NCBI GenBank assembly: GCA_017962865.1
Contig: JAGCUM010000006.1
Span: 1 to 13,165, forward strand
Origin: Spirochaetales bacterium
GTDB lineage: Bacteria; Spirochaetota; Spirochaetia; Sphaerochaetales; Sphaerochaetaceae
Reading direction: 5' to 3'
DNA: 13,165 nucleotides
The translations under genes and the position numbers were made by a program. Under the pieces are notes generated by a model. The model had not been told where the DNA came from. It saw only the letters and a list, made by a program, of their open reading frames with translations, and searched no databases. This document shows positions 1-7,333 of the stretch, one piece after another (position 1 is the first letter of the stretch; every line of letters starts with the position of its first letter).

Positions 1-939
1 GGCCTTCAGAAGCGAGAGCACCAAAAAGGATTCCTCGTCTCCGTCGTAGACCTTCACGCAGTCCGTGCTGCCGTCATACTTCAGGAGCATGCCTCTGTCT
101 CCGTCACCGTCGGTCACGATTCCGTAGGAGGCGGGGTTCTCGAAGAGGGTCTTCACGATGACCGGTGCGAACTCTGCCTGCTCTCTGGTGTAGCTGTCAT
201 GGCCCTCGATCTCCGCAACACCGCAGTGGCTGTTGATGTTGTAGCCCTGCTCATCGGCGGAGACACGGGTGAACGGGATGCCGTTTCTTGAGAAGAAGGC
301 ATCTGCATAGCGTGTCCATGCGCCTGCAGCGGTATCGATGATGAAGTGGATGTCCTTCATGCGCTTTGCATCAACGCAGCTGTCCATGAGGGTGGCCACA
401 CGCTGTGTGCAGTCCACGGTTCTGACCGTACCTGCAGGAACAGAGGGCTTTTCCTCGGACTGGGCAAGCTCAACCATGATGGCAGAGAGCGTGTAGTCGC
501 CCATCTTGTCCTCGGGGAGGAGTTTCTTGCCGTCGATGAAGAACTTGATGCCGTTCTGGTTGGACGGGTTGTGGCTTGCGGTCAGCATCGCAGCTCCGAG
601 GCATCCGTGCTCCAGCTGGTGCAGCGGGACAACCGGGGTGGGGACCACGCCGAGGTAGTCGACGTTGCCTCCGCAGGATGCAAAGGCCTTGTTCATGGCA
701 TCGACCAGGGCGTTGCCCGTGACGCTGTCGCGGCCGTCGGAACCTGTTGCGAAGGTGGAAGAGGCATTGCCTCCGACCATGCGTACGAAGGCCCTGACTG
801 CGAGATCGATCAGAGTCGGTGTGATGAGCGTTTCGCTCAAAAAGAGGTCCAAAGAATCAAGAGGGGAGGCCTCCTGTGTGGAAACCTTCCCTCTTATTCC
901 ATCGGTACCAAAGAAATTAATACCTTTGAGATTTTTCAT
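1..939 (-). CDS. Phosphohexomutase (PGM/PMM/GlmM superfamily), 3' end cut by window edge
   Basis: An open frame of 313 codons reads leftwards off the window, so the C-terminal part is missing. The product belongs to the alpha-D-phosphohexomutase superfamily, cytoplasmic enzymes that interconvert hexose-1- and hexose-6-phosphates. Visible motifs are the N-terminal FFGTDGIRG (residues 9-17), the phosphoserine loop LTASHNPSNQNGIKFF (119-134, catalytic Ser122) and the metal loop DGDGDR (277-282). FGTDGIRG recalls GlmM, but the spacing between the serine and metal loops looks longer than in GlmM or AlgC, and the sugar-specificity loop lies beyond the window edge, so the substrate is open. The start ATG at 937-939 has GGAG six nt upstream and lies 21 nt after the GH94 stop, so the two genes are probably one operon. 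Pairing with a sugar phosphorylase suggests it takes the released hexose-1-phosphate (Glc-1-P or GlcNAc-1-P). The family is sure; the specificity is not. Confidence 0.93.
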   Translation of the reverse strand, partial: MKNLKGINFFGTDGIRGKVSTQEASPLDSLDLFLSETLITPTLIDLAVRAFVRMVGGNASSTFATGSDGRDSVTGNALVDAMNKAFASCGGNVDYLGVVPTPVVPLHQLEHGCLGAAMLTASHNPSNQNGIKFFIDGKKLLPEDKMGDYTLSAIMVELAQSEEKPSVPAGTVRTVDCTQRVATLMDSCVDAKRMKDIHFIIDTAAGAWTRYADAFFSRNGIPFTRVSADEQGYNINSHCGVAEIEGHDSYTREQAEFAPVIVKTLFENPASYGIVTDGDGDRGMLLKYDGSTDCVKVYDGDEESFLVLSLLKA

Positions 940-960
940 TTATTGCTCCGAAGAGGGCTG

Positions 961-3447
961 TCAGCCCATCTTTACTTCTACGAAATGCCTCTTTCCGTCA
1001 CAGAATGACAGCGGGATGATGTTGCCGTCGATCTTCTTGCCGTCAACGAGGATCTCGGAAACTCCTCTCTCGACGCCCTTGTCATTGACGTACTTGATGG
1101 AGAACTCGGAACCCCTGAACGGTCTGACTGCAGTGAACTTCTTCCATGTGGAAGGAACGCACGGGTCGATCTCCAGTCCCTTGTAGTTGGGTCTGATTCC
1201 GAAGATGTTCTCGCAGAGCACGCGCTCTCTGGTGGGAGCGGTTCCGGTAAGCCATGTGTGGCCGCCCTTGCCGTAGTCGATGCTGGCGGGGCTGCAGACG
1301 TACTCGGGGAAGACGAACGGCTCGCAGCTGTAGTTGAACGGATCGTCCTTGGCACAGACTGCAGGCAGAGTGTTGTAGAAGTACTGCCATGCCTTGGTTC
1401 CTTCACCTGCATAGCACAGTGAAGCGATGAACCAGCTCTCGGTGTGGCGGAAGAAGCTTCCGTTTTCTTTCTTTCCGGGTGCATTGCGCTTCCATGCGGT
1501 GTAGTCTACCGGAGCCTTGCCCTTTGCGAGGGTGTAGTCAGCGGTACACAGTGCGATTCCGCCCTTGGCGACCAGCTTCTTCTCGACCTGCTTCTGGCTG
1601 GCCTTGAACTCGTCCACGGTTGCAAGTCCGCTGAAGAGTGCCCATGCGGTGGGCTCCAGGAAGAGTCTGCCGTCGGTATCTGCCGAACCTGCGTCCTGGC
1701 TCTTGTCCTTGCCCGGTCCGAGGAGTCTGATGAAGGCTCCTGTGGAGTCGATGCAGTACTTTTCTACGGTGTCCTTTGTAATCTGGGCCTTCTTTCTGCT
1801 GTCCTTGGCGATATCGGCCTTTCCGATCAGTTCACAGAGCTCTGCGAACTCCATGTTGGCCTTGTAGAGCTGCATGGCAGCCATGACCGAGCCGTGATCC
1901 TCATAGCCTGAGAGGTCGTCGTTCCAGTCTGCATCGAACATGATGGGGATACCGTCGAAGCTGTTGGTCCAGACCTGGGAGAGTGCCATCTGGCAGTGCT
2001 CGAAGATCGTTCCTTCGGCAGCCGGCATGTTCTCCTTGGCATCGGCATAGGGGACAACCTCGTCGAGGAGGCTGAGGTCTCCGGTTTCCTTGATGTACTC
2101 GCAGACTGCGAGGATGAACCAGATGGGATCGTCACAGGCATGGAAGTCCAGGGTTCCGGGGGCCGAGACATAGAAGTTGTGGTATGTGCGGCCGTCGGAG
2201 AACATCTGCTCGCCGATGTACTTGATGAAGGATCTGGTCTTTGCGCTGTCCAGTGCAAGGCCTGCAAGGATGTCCTGAAGGATATCGCGGAAGCCGAAGC
2301 CATACTCGAAGCCGGAGTGGTAGCGGCTCTTCATTCTGTTGAGGTTGAGAACCATTGCGCACTGGTACTGGATCCAGCGGAAGGACGGTCCGAAGAGCTT
2401 GTTTCCGGGAACCTTGAAGCGCAGCTTGTCGAAGTCTGCATTCCAGTCGTGCAGGACTGTCTCGAGCATTGACTCTGCAATCTTGACGTCGGAGAGCTTG
2501 GCCTCGATGGCCTTGAACTCCTTCTTGTTCTTGCGGTAGTAGTTGTCGGTGCTGCCGGCGACGCTGAAGATCGTGAAGGTCTTGCATCCGCCTGCGGGGA
2601 CGGTGATGTCGAAGCATACGACGGAGAGTGAGCTTGTGGACTCCTGTGCGGGCTTGCAGGGGAGAACACCTGTCTCGAGGGCCAGCGGGTTTGCCATGTT
2701 GCGGCTGTAATGTCCGACGAAGTCCTCATATCTCATGCTGAACTGTGTCAGCTGTTCGCTTGCGCTGTGATAGAGAAGCTTTCCGAACATGCCGAGATCT
2801 TCGTCCTCGTCATCCTCGAAGGGGATTCCGTAGCCGTTGAACCAGATGAGGCCGTTGAGCTTCTTATCGGGGAAACCTCCTGCCATCATGAGGGAGTTGA
2901 AACCGGAGAACTGGATGCCTCTGGCGTCTCCGACGTTTACGGGGTTGACTCCGAAGACCTGGATCTTGCGCTCGCGGTCCTCGTTGTTCTTTACGGTTAC
3001 CAGCTGGACCATTGCATCATACTCGTTGGGGATGAAGCATCTGGTCTTGACATCGAGGCCGATGTAGCTTGTCTCGCGGGTCACGCAGCCGAAGGAGTAG
3101 GTGGTCTGCAGCTTCTGGTCATCGTGAAGGATGGGGTACCAGCAGTCGGTGAAGTACTTGTCTCCCTCCTTGAAATAGATGAAGGAGCCGAGCTGGCGGC
3201 ACTTGTAGGGATCCTCGTGAACGAAACCGTTTACCAGGTCTCCTTCCTGTGTTCCGATTCTTGCGAATGCGGAGCCGTTGTTGGTAATTCCCCAGCAGAG
3301 GGTCTTCGTCGGTTCCTGGTTGCGTCTTGTCTGAAGCATGAGCCAGGGTTCGCGAGTCATGTTACCCTTTTCTTCGCGGATACATACGTCACCGTTCTTC
3401 AGGAAACTGAAGTCGCCGTTGTTCTTCAATGTTTTCTTTCTTGCCAT
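961..3447 (-). CDS. GH94-family inverting beta-glycoside phosphorylase (cellobiose/chitobiose phosphorylase-like)
   Basis: The 828-residue product matches GH94 phosphorylases in length (about 800-830 aa). These cytoplasmic enzymes cleave beta-linked disaccharides or oligosaccharides with inorganic phosphate, giving an alpha-hexose-1-phosphate plus a shortened sugar. Family signatures are GFGFRDILQD (383-392, donor-sugar site), CDDPIWFI (438-445, carrying the likely general-acid Asp), ADWNDDL (506-512), ENGSFFRHTESW (661-672) and HTWLTGTAP (730-738, phosphate site), then IFGIRPNYKGLEIDPC (748-763). The stretch before the catalytic Asp reads HAC rather than the GFN or GGFN of cellobiose and chitobiose phosphorylases, and the N-terminal beta-sandwich is divergent, so the substrate cannot be named. 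I chose ATG 3445-3447 (MARKK) over the upstream in-frame start at 3549 because GGAGGG sits five nt before it and the extra 34 residues resemble no family sequence. It has no signal peptide. It is divergent from the ABC operon and probably cotranscribed with the mutase. Confidence 0.92.
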   Translation of the reverse strand: MARKKTLKNNGDFSFLKNGDVCIREEKGNMTREPWLMLQTRRNQEPTKTLCWGITNNGSAFARIGTQEGDLVNGFVHEDPYKCRQLGSFIYFKEGDKYFTDCWYPILHDDQKLQTTYSFGCVTRETSYIGLDVKTRCFIPNEYDAMVQLVTVKNNEDRERKIQVFGVNPVNVGDARGIQFSGFNSLMMAGGFPDKKLNGLIWFNGYGIPFEDDEDEDLGMFGKLLYHSASEQLTQFSMRYEDFVGHYSRNMANPLALETGVLPCKPAQESTSSLSVVCFDITVPAGGCKTFTIFSVAGSTDNYYRKNKKEFKAIEAKLSDVKIAESMLETVLHDWNADFDKLRFKVPGNKLFGPSFRWIQYQCAMVLNLNRMKSRYHSGFEYGFGFRDILQDILAGLALDSAKTRSFIKYIGEQMFSDGRTYHNFYVSAPGTLDFHACDDPIWFILAVCEYIKETGDLSLLDEVVPYADAKENMPAAEGTIFEHCQMALSQVWTNSFDGIPIMFDADWNDDLSGYEDHGSVMAAMQLYKANMEFAELCELIGKADIAKDSRKKAQITKDTVEKYCIDSTGAFIRLLGPGKDKSQDAGSADTDGRLFLEPTAWALFSGLATVDEFKASQKQVEKKLVAKGGIALCTADYTLAKGKAPVDYTAWKRNAPGKKENGSFFRHTESWFIASLCYAGEGTKAWQYFYNTLPAVCAKDDPFNYSCEPFVFPEYVCSPASIDYGKGGHTWLTGTAPTRERVLCENIFGIRPNYKGLEIDPCVPSTWKKFTAVRPFRGSEFSIKYVNDKGVERGVSEILVDGKKIDGNIIPLSFCDGKRHFVEVKMG

Positions 3448-3505
3448 TGGACCCTCCGTAAAGCATGATTGCACCGTTGAAAGCGATTGCAATGAATTTC
3501 TCCGT

Positions 3506-3518
3506 TTTAACGTGAAAA
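3506..3518. promoter_or_regulatory. Putative LacI-family operator, copy 1
   Basis: TTTAACGTGAAAA is a pseudo-palindrome with a central CG (TTTnACGTnAAA) preceded by another T, which is the usual form of LacI/GalR-family operators. An identical 13-mer occurs at 3618-3630, 112 bp away. This copy lies inside the presumed leader of the GH94 transcript, about 60 nt before its start codon. A TTCACG half-site follows at 3532-3537. A LacI-family gene at 10183 in the adjacent operon is the likely partner. Binding itself is an inference. Confidence 0.6.
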
Positions 3519-3584
3519 GGAATTTTGAACCTTCACGCATGCCCCTCAAAATATCTAAAAATACAAATACATGTTTTAAAAGAC

Positions 3585-3616
3585 ATTATAAAAGACAAAA
3601 TCTGAAAAACTGTCAG
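3585..3616 (-). promoter_or_regulatory. Putative promoter for the GH94-mutase operon
   Basis: On the minus strand a perfect TATAAT lies at 3590-3585. A CTGACA -35-like hexamer lies at 3616-3611, but the spacer is 20 nt; the alternative with a 17-nt spacer, ACAGTT, is poor. Transcription would start near 3578, leaving a leader of about 130 nt that contains operator copy 1, while operator copy 2 lies just upstream of the -35 position. The -10 is convincing and the -35 weak. Confidence 0.4.
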
Positions 3617-3620
3617 ATTT
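3598..3620. repeat. Perfect inverted repeat in the divergent control region
   Basis: AAATCTGA (3598-3605) and TCAGATTT (3613-3620) are perfect 8-bp arms around a 7-nt loop. The right arm runs into operator copy 2, and the element covers the presumed -35 of the GH94 promoter. It has no GC-rich stem or U-tract placed as in a terminator. It may be the site of a second regulator or a small cruciform; function unknown. Confidence 0.5.
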
Positions 3621-3630
3621 AACGTGAAAA
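3618..3630. promoter_or_regulatory. Putative LacI-family operator, copy 2
   Basis: This is an exact repeat of the 13-mer TTTAACGTGAAAA found at 3506-3518. In both copies CGTGAA starts a 27-bp stretch that ends with TTCACG (3511-3537 and 3623-3649), so half-site spacing is conserved as well as sequence. It lies between the two divergent transcription units, upstream of the GH94 -35 region and next to a TTGACT -35-like hexamer (3637-3642) facing the ABC operon. It is well placed to control both directions. Confidence 0.62.
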
Positions 3631-3640
3631 TTCTTCTTGA

Positions 3641-3653
3641 CTTTTCACGAAAG
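3641..3653. promoter_or_regulatory. Third, weaker operator-like site
   Basis: CTTTTCACGAAAG is a 13-bp imperfect palindrome (CTTT-5-AAAG) whose reverse complement shares CGTGAAAAG with operator copy 1. It overlaps the end of a TTGACT -35-like hexamer (3637-3642) directed towards the solute-binding protein gene, so a bound repressor there would block polymerase. It lacks the central ACGT of the two main copies. Confidence 0.4.
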
Positions 3654-3675
3654 AGAATACACCATAAAAATGCAC

Positions 3676-3703
3676 TTGTCAAATTTTTTGTTTAGTGTAC
3701 GTA
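3676..3703 (+). promoter_or_regulatory. Weak candidate promoter for the ABC-transporter operon
   Basis: TTGTCA (3676-3681) and TACGTA (3698-3703) are separated by 16 nt. An alternative -35, TTGACT at 3637-3642, has no good -10 at normal spacing (CATAAA at 3663-3668 is 20 nt away). The strong spacing and orientation of the operon require a promoter here, but the exact boxes are uncertain. A small hairpin (CGCC-TGAC-GGCG, 3708-3719) lies in the presumed leader. Confidence 0.3.
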
Positions 3704-3753
3704 TGTGCGCCTGACGGCGACGGAAAGCAATAAAAGGAGTGAAGGAGAAAAAA

Positions 3754-5199
3754 ATGAAGAAAACACTTACTGTCCTTTTGGCAATCCTGCTCTGCTTTGC
3801 AATGGTCATGATTGTATCATGCAGCAAGGGGGATTCCGGTTCATCCTCATCATCCACCTCAGCCAAGGCTCCGGCCAAGGAGAAGGTGAAGATTCAGATC
3901 ATGGTCGGATTCGGAACAGGTACCGACCCCTCACAGATTGCTGTTCATGAAGAGCTCCAGAAGCAGTTCAATGACACAATCGGAAAAGAGAAGGGAATCG
4001 AGCTTGAGTTCCTCACAGTTCCGTATGCAGATGCAGCAACAAAGTTCACAACCCTCGTCGCAGCCGGTATGAGCCCGGATATCTGCGGACCTGTCGGTAT
4101 CATGGGTGTTGCGCAGTTCATCGACCAGTGGCTCGATATCGAACCCTACATCAAGAGAGACAACATTGATCTTTCCGACTATGACGAAGCTCTTGTCGAG
4201 AGCAACCGCTACAATGTCGACGGCGAGACAAAGCTCGTCGGTCTTCCGATCGGTTACTATCCTTCCGCACTGTTCTACAACGAGGACATCTACGACAGAG
4301 CCGGTCTCGAGTATCCGCCAGAGGAGTGGGGTACTGCTGACTGGACATATGACAAGCTCTACGAGCAGGCAAGGATCATGACCCTCGACATGTGGGGAGC
4401 AGACGCCAACGATCCTGACTTCGACATGGACAACGTCGTACAGTACGGCTATGACGGAACCGACTGGTCTCCGTGGAGAGCATGGGTAGGAAAGTTCTTC
4501 GATGAGAACGGCAAGAGCGTTGCACTCGGAATGTCGGACGACTACAAGACAGCTACCATGAACAGTCCCGAATGGATCAAGGCTTTCACAGAGCTTGAGA
4601 GAATGATTTATGTAGAGAAGGTCAGACCCAGATCTGACGCTGCCGCCGGCGCATCCCTGTTCGGTGACTCCGACCCGCTCGGATCCAACAGACTCGGTGT
4701 CTGGGAGACATTCTCCTGGATGAGCTATGCATTCGAGACCTGGGATGCCAACTTCAGCTGGAACATCGGTGCAATTCCCGCAATGGACGGTCACGTCGTT
4801 TCCGCAACCAACATCGACACCTTCGTCATCACCAAGAGCAGCAAGCATCCTGATGAGGCTTGGGAAGTCTACAAGTGGCTCTTCAGCGACGAGATCTACT
4901 CCAAGCTGAACCACAACTACGGTGGAATCCCCGCAATGAAGGAACTCCAGGCACAGTGGCTCGACGAGCAGAAGGCCGAGAGACCCAACATCAGCTGGCA
5001 GGTTCTCCTGGATGCCGGTGCATACGCAGACAATCCGAACAACGAGAGCTGGGTCCCGGGTTACTCACAGGTCTGGGATGAGATGGAGTTCGCCATGGCC
5101 AGCATCATCAGCGGTCTGTACGACACACCGGAGCAGGTCGCAGAGGATCTGAACGACGAAGTTCAGTACATCCTCGATGAGTACTGGGCAGCTAAATAA
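3754..5199 (+). CDS. ABC sugar transporter solute-binding lipoprotein (CUT1, family 1)
   Basis: The 481-residue product is an extracytoplasmic sugar-binding protein of a CUT1 ABC importer. It has a lipoprotein signal peptide with lipobox MIVSC (Cys23), then a low-complexity Ser-rich linker (about residues 25-36), then the binding domain. Typical family features are the GLPIGYYPSALFYNEDIYDRAG region in the hinge/N-lobe, a WTYDKLYEQARIMT segment, and a Trp/Tyr-rich C-lobe suited to stacking on sugar rings. I chose ATG 3754 rather than GTG 3739 because GGAG at 3744-3747 is six nt upstream and MKKTLTVLL is a standard signal start; a second SD-like AAGGAG at 3734-3739 is also present. The two permease genes follow, 16 nt after the stop. 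The ligand cannot be read from sequence; the GH94 gene divergent to it suggests a beta-linked oligosaccharide. No ATPase gene is linked. Confidence 0.94.
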   Translation: MKKTLTVLLAILLCFAMVMIVSCSKGDSGSSSSSTSAKAPAKEKVKIQIMVGFGTGTDPSQIAVHEELQKQFNDTIGKEKGIELEFLTVPYADAATKFTTLVAAGMSPDICGPVGIMGVAQFIDQWLDIEPYIKRDNIDLSDYDEALVESNRYNVDGETKLVGLPIGYYPSALFYNEDIYDRAGLEYPPEEWGTADWTYDKLYEQARIMTLDMWGADANDPDFDMDNVVQYGYDGTDWSPWRAWVGKFFDENGKSVALGMSDDYKTATMNSPEWIKAFTELERMIYVEKVRPRSDAAAGASLFGDSDPLGSNRLGVWETFSWMSYAFETWDANFSWNIGAIPAMDGHVVSATNIDTFVITKSSKHPDEAWEVYKWLFSDEIYSKLNHNYGGIPAMKELQAQWLDEQKAERPNISWQVLLDAGAYADNPNNESWVPGYSQVWDEMEFAMASIISGLYDTPEQVAEDLNDEVQYILDEYWAAK

Positions 5200-5215
5200 T
5201 ATTTAAGGTAATCAT

Positions 5216-6124
5216 ATGAGTAAAGAAAGACGGATTATTCCGCAATCTGAACGATATGCCAGATGGGGTTATGCTTTCATAACCCCCTGGATCATCGGCT
5301 TCTTGGTATTCACATTCCTGCCGATGGTATTCTCGATGTATCTTGCCTTTACGGATTATGACACGATCAACCCTCCCAAGTGGGTGGGTTTTTCGAATTT
5401 TGCGAAGATGTTCACCAAAGGCGAGATGTGGCACAGCCTCTGGATCACCGTCAAGTTCGGTGTCATGAGTCTGCCGCTGGGTCTGTTCGCCGGCTTCATG
5501 CTCGCTTATCTTCTTAATATGAAGATACCCGGAATGAAGTTCTGGAGAACAATCTTCTATCTGCCGGCAATGATAAGCGGTGTCGTAGTCGCCATGCTGT
5601 GGAGAGGAATGTTCGACGACCAGTACGGTATGATCAACTTCATACTGAGAACCGCGGGACTGCGAGGTCCCCAGTGGCTCCTGGATCCGAAGTACACCCT
5701 GTACTGCTTCCTCTTCCTCTCGGTCTGGGGATGCGGCGGAGGTATGGTCGTTTACCTGTCAGGTCTGCAGAGCATACCCACAGCCCTCTACGAAGCTGCC
5801 GAGATCGACGGCTGCAGCAAGTTCCAGCAGCTGATCCACGTCACGGTTCCGCAGATGACCCCGATCTTCTTCTTCAACCTGATCATGGGTCTCATCGGAA
5901 TGTTCCAGTACTTCGCCGAACCTATGGTTCTTACCAAAGGAGGACCTGCGGATTCGACGATGTTCTACAACCTGTATCTGTACAAGCACGCATTCCAGTT
6001 CAGAAACATGGGTTATGCATCCGCATTGGCCTGGTTCCTGTTCATGATAGTGCTTCTGCTGACACTGCTGACCTTCAAGTCATCAGAGCTCTGGGTCTTC
6101 TATGAGTCGGAGGTGAAGAAATGA
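5216..6124 (+). CDS. ABC sugar transporter permease, MalF/UgpA-type
   Basis: This 302-residue inner-membrane protein is a CUT1 permease of normal length. Six hydrophobic segments are visible, the first at about residues 19-43 and the last at about 267-287. The cytoplasmic EAA loop reads EAAEIDGCSKFQQLIHVTVP (193-212), the site that docks on the ABC ATPase. The phrase KGGPADSTMFYNLYLYKHAF (241-260) is typical of the last periplasmic region. It has no large P2 loop like E. coli MalF. The start ATG is 16 nt after the solute-binding gene, with AAGG upstream. Its TGA stop overlaps the next ATG as ATGA, indicating translational coupling with the partner permease. Confidence 0.95.
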   Translation: MSKERRIIPQSERYARWGYAFITPWIIGFLVFTFLPMVFSMYLAFTDYDTINPPKWVGFSNFAKMFTKGEMWHSLWITVKFGVMSLPLGLFAGFMLAYLLNMKIPGMKFWRTIFYLPAMISGVVVAMLWRGMFDDQYGMINFILRTAGLRGPQWLLDPKYTLYCFLFLSVWGCGGGMVVYLSGLQSIPTALYEAAEIDGCSKFQQLIHVTVPQMTPIFFFNLIMGLIGMFQYFAEPMVLTKGGPADSTMFYNLYLYKHAFQFRNMGYASALAWFLFMIVLLLTLLTFKSSELWVFYESEVKK

Positions 6125-7329
6125 TTATAATTGCTTTTTTCCTTGTTATAATTAATCTTTTCCTCTGGGGCTTCGCCATCTCCGATTCGATCGGAGTCAT
6201 GACCAAGCGCAGACTTGCCAGACGCAGAACCATCGTTGCAATAATCATCATCGTAGTTGCAGCCATGGCAATCGTCTACCCGGTCGTCTCGATGCTCGGA
6301 GGCTCCGTGTCATCCAAGCAGGTCAGCCGAACGGTCCCCGAGGTCAAACCCGGAGATTTCTGGAACGTCATCAAGACGATGGCCAAGAACCTGGTTCCGA
6401 TCGAAGGTAAGAGAATCAACATCAAGCAGGAACACATCGATGATGCAGTCGCATCGCTTTCCGATGCAAAGAACCTGAGGCTCGAGACCGCACCTTATTC
6501 CGTCTATGAGATGGAAGTCAACGGCAAGGAACTCCACCTGGCCAAGATCGGTAAGGTCGGAAGCCAGTGGATCTACCTGGATGAAGATAATCTCGACGAT
6601 GTCTACCTTGACATCCCCGCTTCGGAAGAGCAGCGCGTCAAGGCAGTCAAGTTCACATGGTCCAACTATCCCGATGCCTTGTCCAAGGGTGATTTCGGAC
6701 GCTATGTCATCAACTCCATCATCCTGGTCATAATCAACACCATCGGTGCGTTGCTGTCATCGACATTGGTTGCATACGGCTTCTCGCGCTTCAAGTTCAA
6801 GGGCCGCAACTGGATGTTCATCGTCCTGCTTTCGACGATGATGCTTCCGGCACAGGTCTCCCTGATCCCGAGCTTCATCATCTACACAAAGCTCGGATGG
6901 TACGGAACATACCTGCCGCTGACCGTTGCAGCTTACTTCGCAGCCAGCCCGTGGAACGTCTTCCTCATGAGACAGTTCTTCATGGGACTGCCGCTTGAGC
7001 TGGACGAGGCTGCTAAGATCGACGGATGCGGACCGGTCGGAATCCTGGCCAAGGTCATCGTACCGCAGTCAACCGCAGTCATGCTGACAATCACACTGTC
7101 GACCGCAGTCTTCTGGTGGAACGACTACTTCTATTCATTGATCTACCTGCAGGATCAGAAACTCTATCCTGTCGCACTGGGCCTTACCGCCTTCGATGCC
7201 AAGTACTTCAACAACAGCGCCCTCAAGGCAGCTGCAACTGTCATGATGCTTGTGCCGCCTATTCTGATGTTCTTCTTCTTCCAGAAGTTCTTCATTCAGG
7301 GCACAGTCATCTCGGGAGTCAAGGGTTGA
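6121..7329 (+). CDS. ABC sugar transporter permease, MalG/UgpE-type, with enlarged extracytoplasmic loop
   Basis: This 402-residue inner-membrane protein pairs with the upstream permease. The EAA loop reads ELDEAAKIDGCGPVGILAKV (293-312), followed by IVPQST. It is longer than the usual 270-300 residues for two reasons. An extra hydrophobic segment (3-20) and an Arg/Lys cluster (29-36) precede the normal first membrane helix (37-58). About 135 mostly polar residues then separate that helix from the next (about 196-218), where typical MalG proteins have roughly 60-70. The familiar FTWSNYPDALS...FGRYVINS motif ends the insertion (178-199), so the extra sequence is inside the first periplasmic loop. 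The start at 6121 is supported by GGAGG seven nt upstream and the ATGA overlap; an internal Met27 has only a poorly spaced SD. The insertion may contact the binding protein. Confidence 0.93.
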   Translation: MIIIAFFLVIINLFLWGFAISDSIGVMTKRRLARRRTIVAIIIIVVAAMAIVYPVVSMLGGSVSSKQVSRTVPEVKPGDFWNVIKTMAKNLVPIEGKRINIKQEHIDDAVASLSDAKNLRLETAPYSVYEMEVNGKELHLAKIGKVGSQWIYLDEDNLDDVYLDIPASEEQRVKAVKFTWSNYPDALSKGDFGRYVINSIILVIINTIGALLSSTLVAYGFSRFKFKGRNWMFIVLLSTMMLPAQVSLIPSFIIYTKLGWYGTYLPLTVAAYFAASPWNVFLMRQFFMGLPLELDEAAKIDGCGPVGILAKVIVPQSTAVMLTITLSTAVFWWNDYFYSLIYLQDQKLYPVALGLTAFDAKYFNNSALKAAATVMMLVPPILMFFFFQKFFIQGTVISGVKG

Positions 7330-7333
7330 TCCG

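Noticed and set aside
2710..3468. Plus-strand open frame (252 codons) within the GH94 gene, and other plus-strand frames at 346-1008 and 1444-1911
   Set aside because: All are opposite strongly supported minus-strand enzyme genes and their translations are low-complexity shadows without motifs.
3448..3549. N-terminal extension of the GH94 protein from an upstream in-frame ATG at 3549
   Set aside because: The extension crosses operator copy 1, resembles no GH94 N-terminus, and the downstream ATG at 3447 has a strong GGAGGG SD.
3739..3753. GTG start at 3739 for the solute-binding protein
   Set aside because: The available SD overlaps that codon, whereas ATG 3754 has a correctly spaced GGAG and gives a normal signal peptide.
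3931..4914. Long antisense open frame (327 codons) on the minus strand opposite the solute-binding protein gene
   Set aside because: It lies wholly opposite a confidently identified gene, its translation shows no family motif or plausible start context, and such frames arise from the codon bias of this genome.
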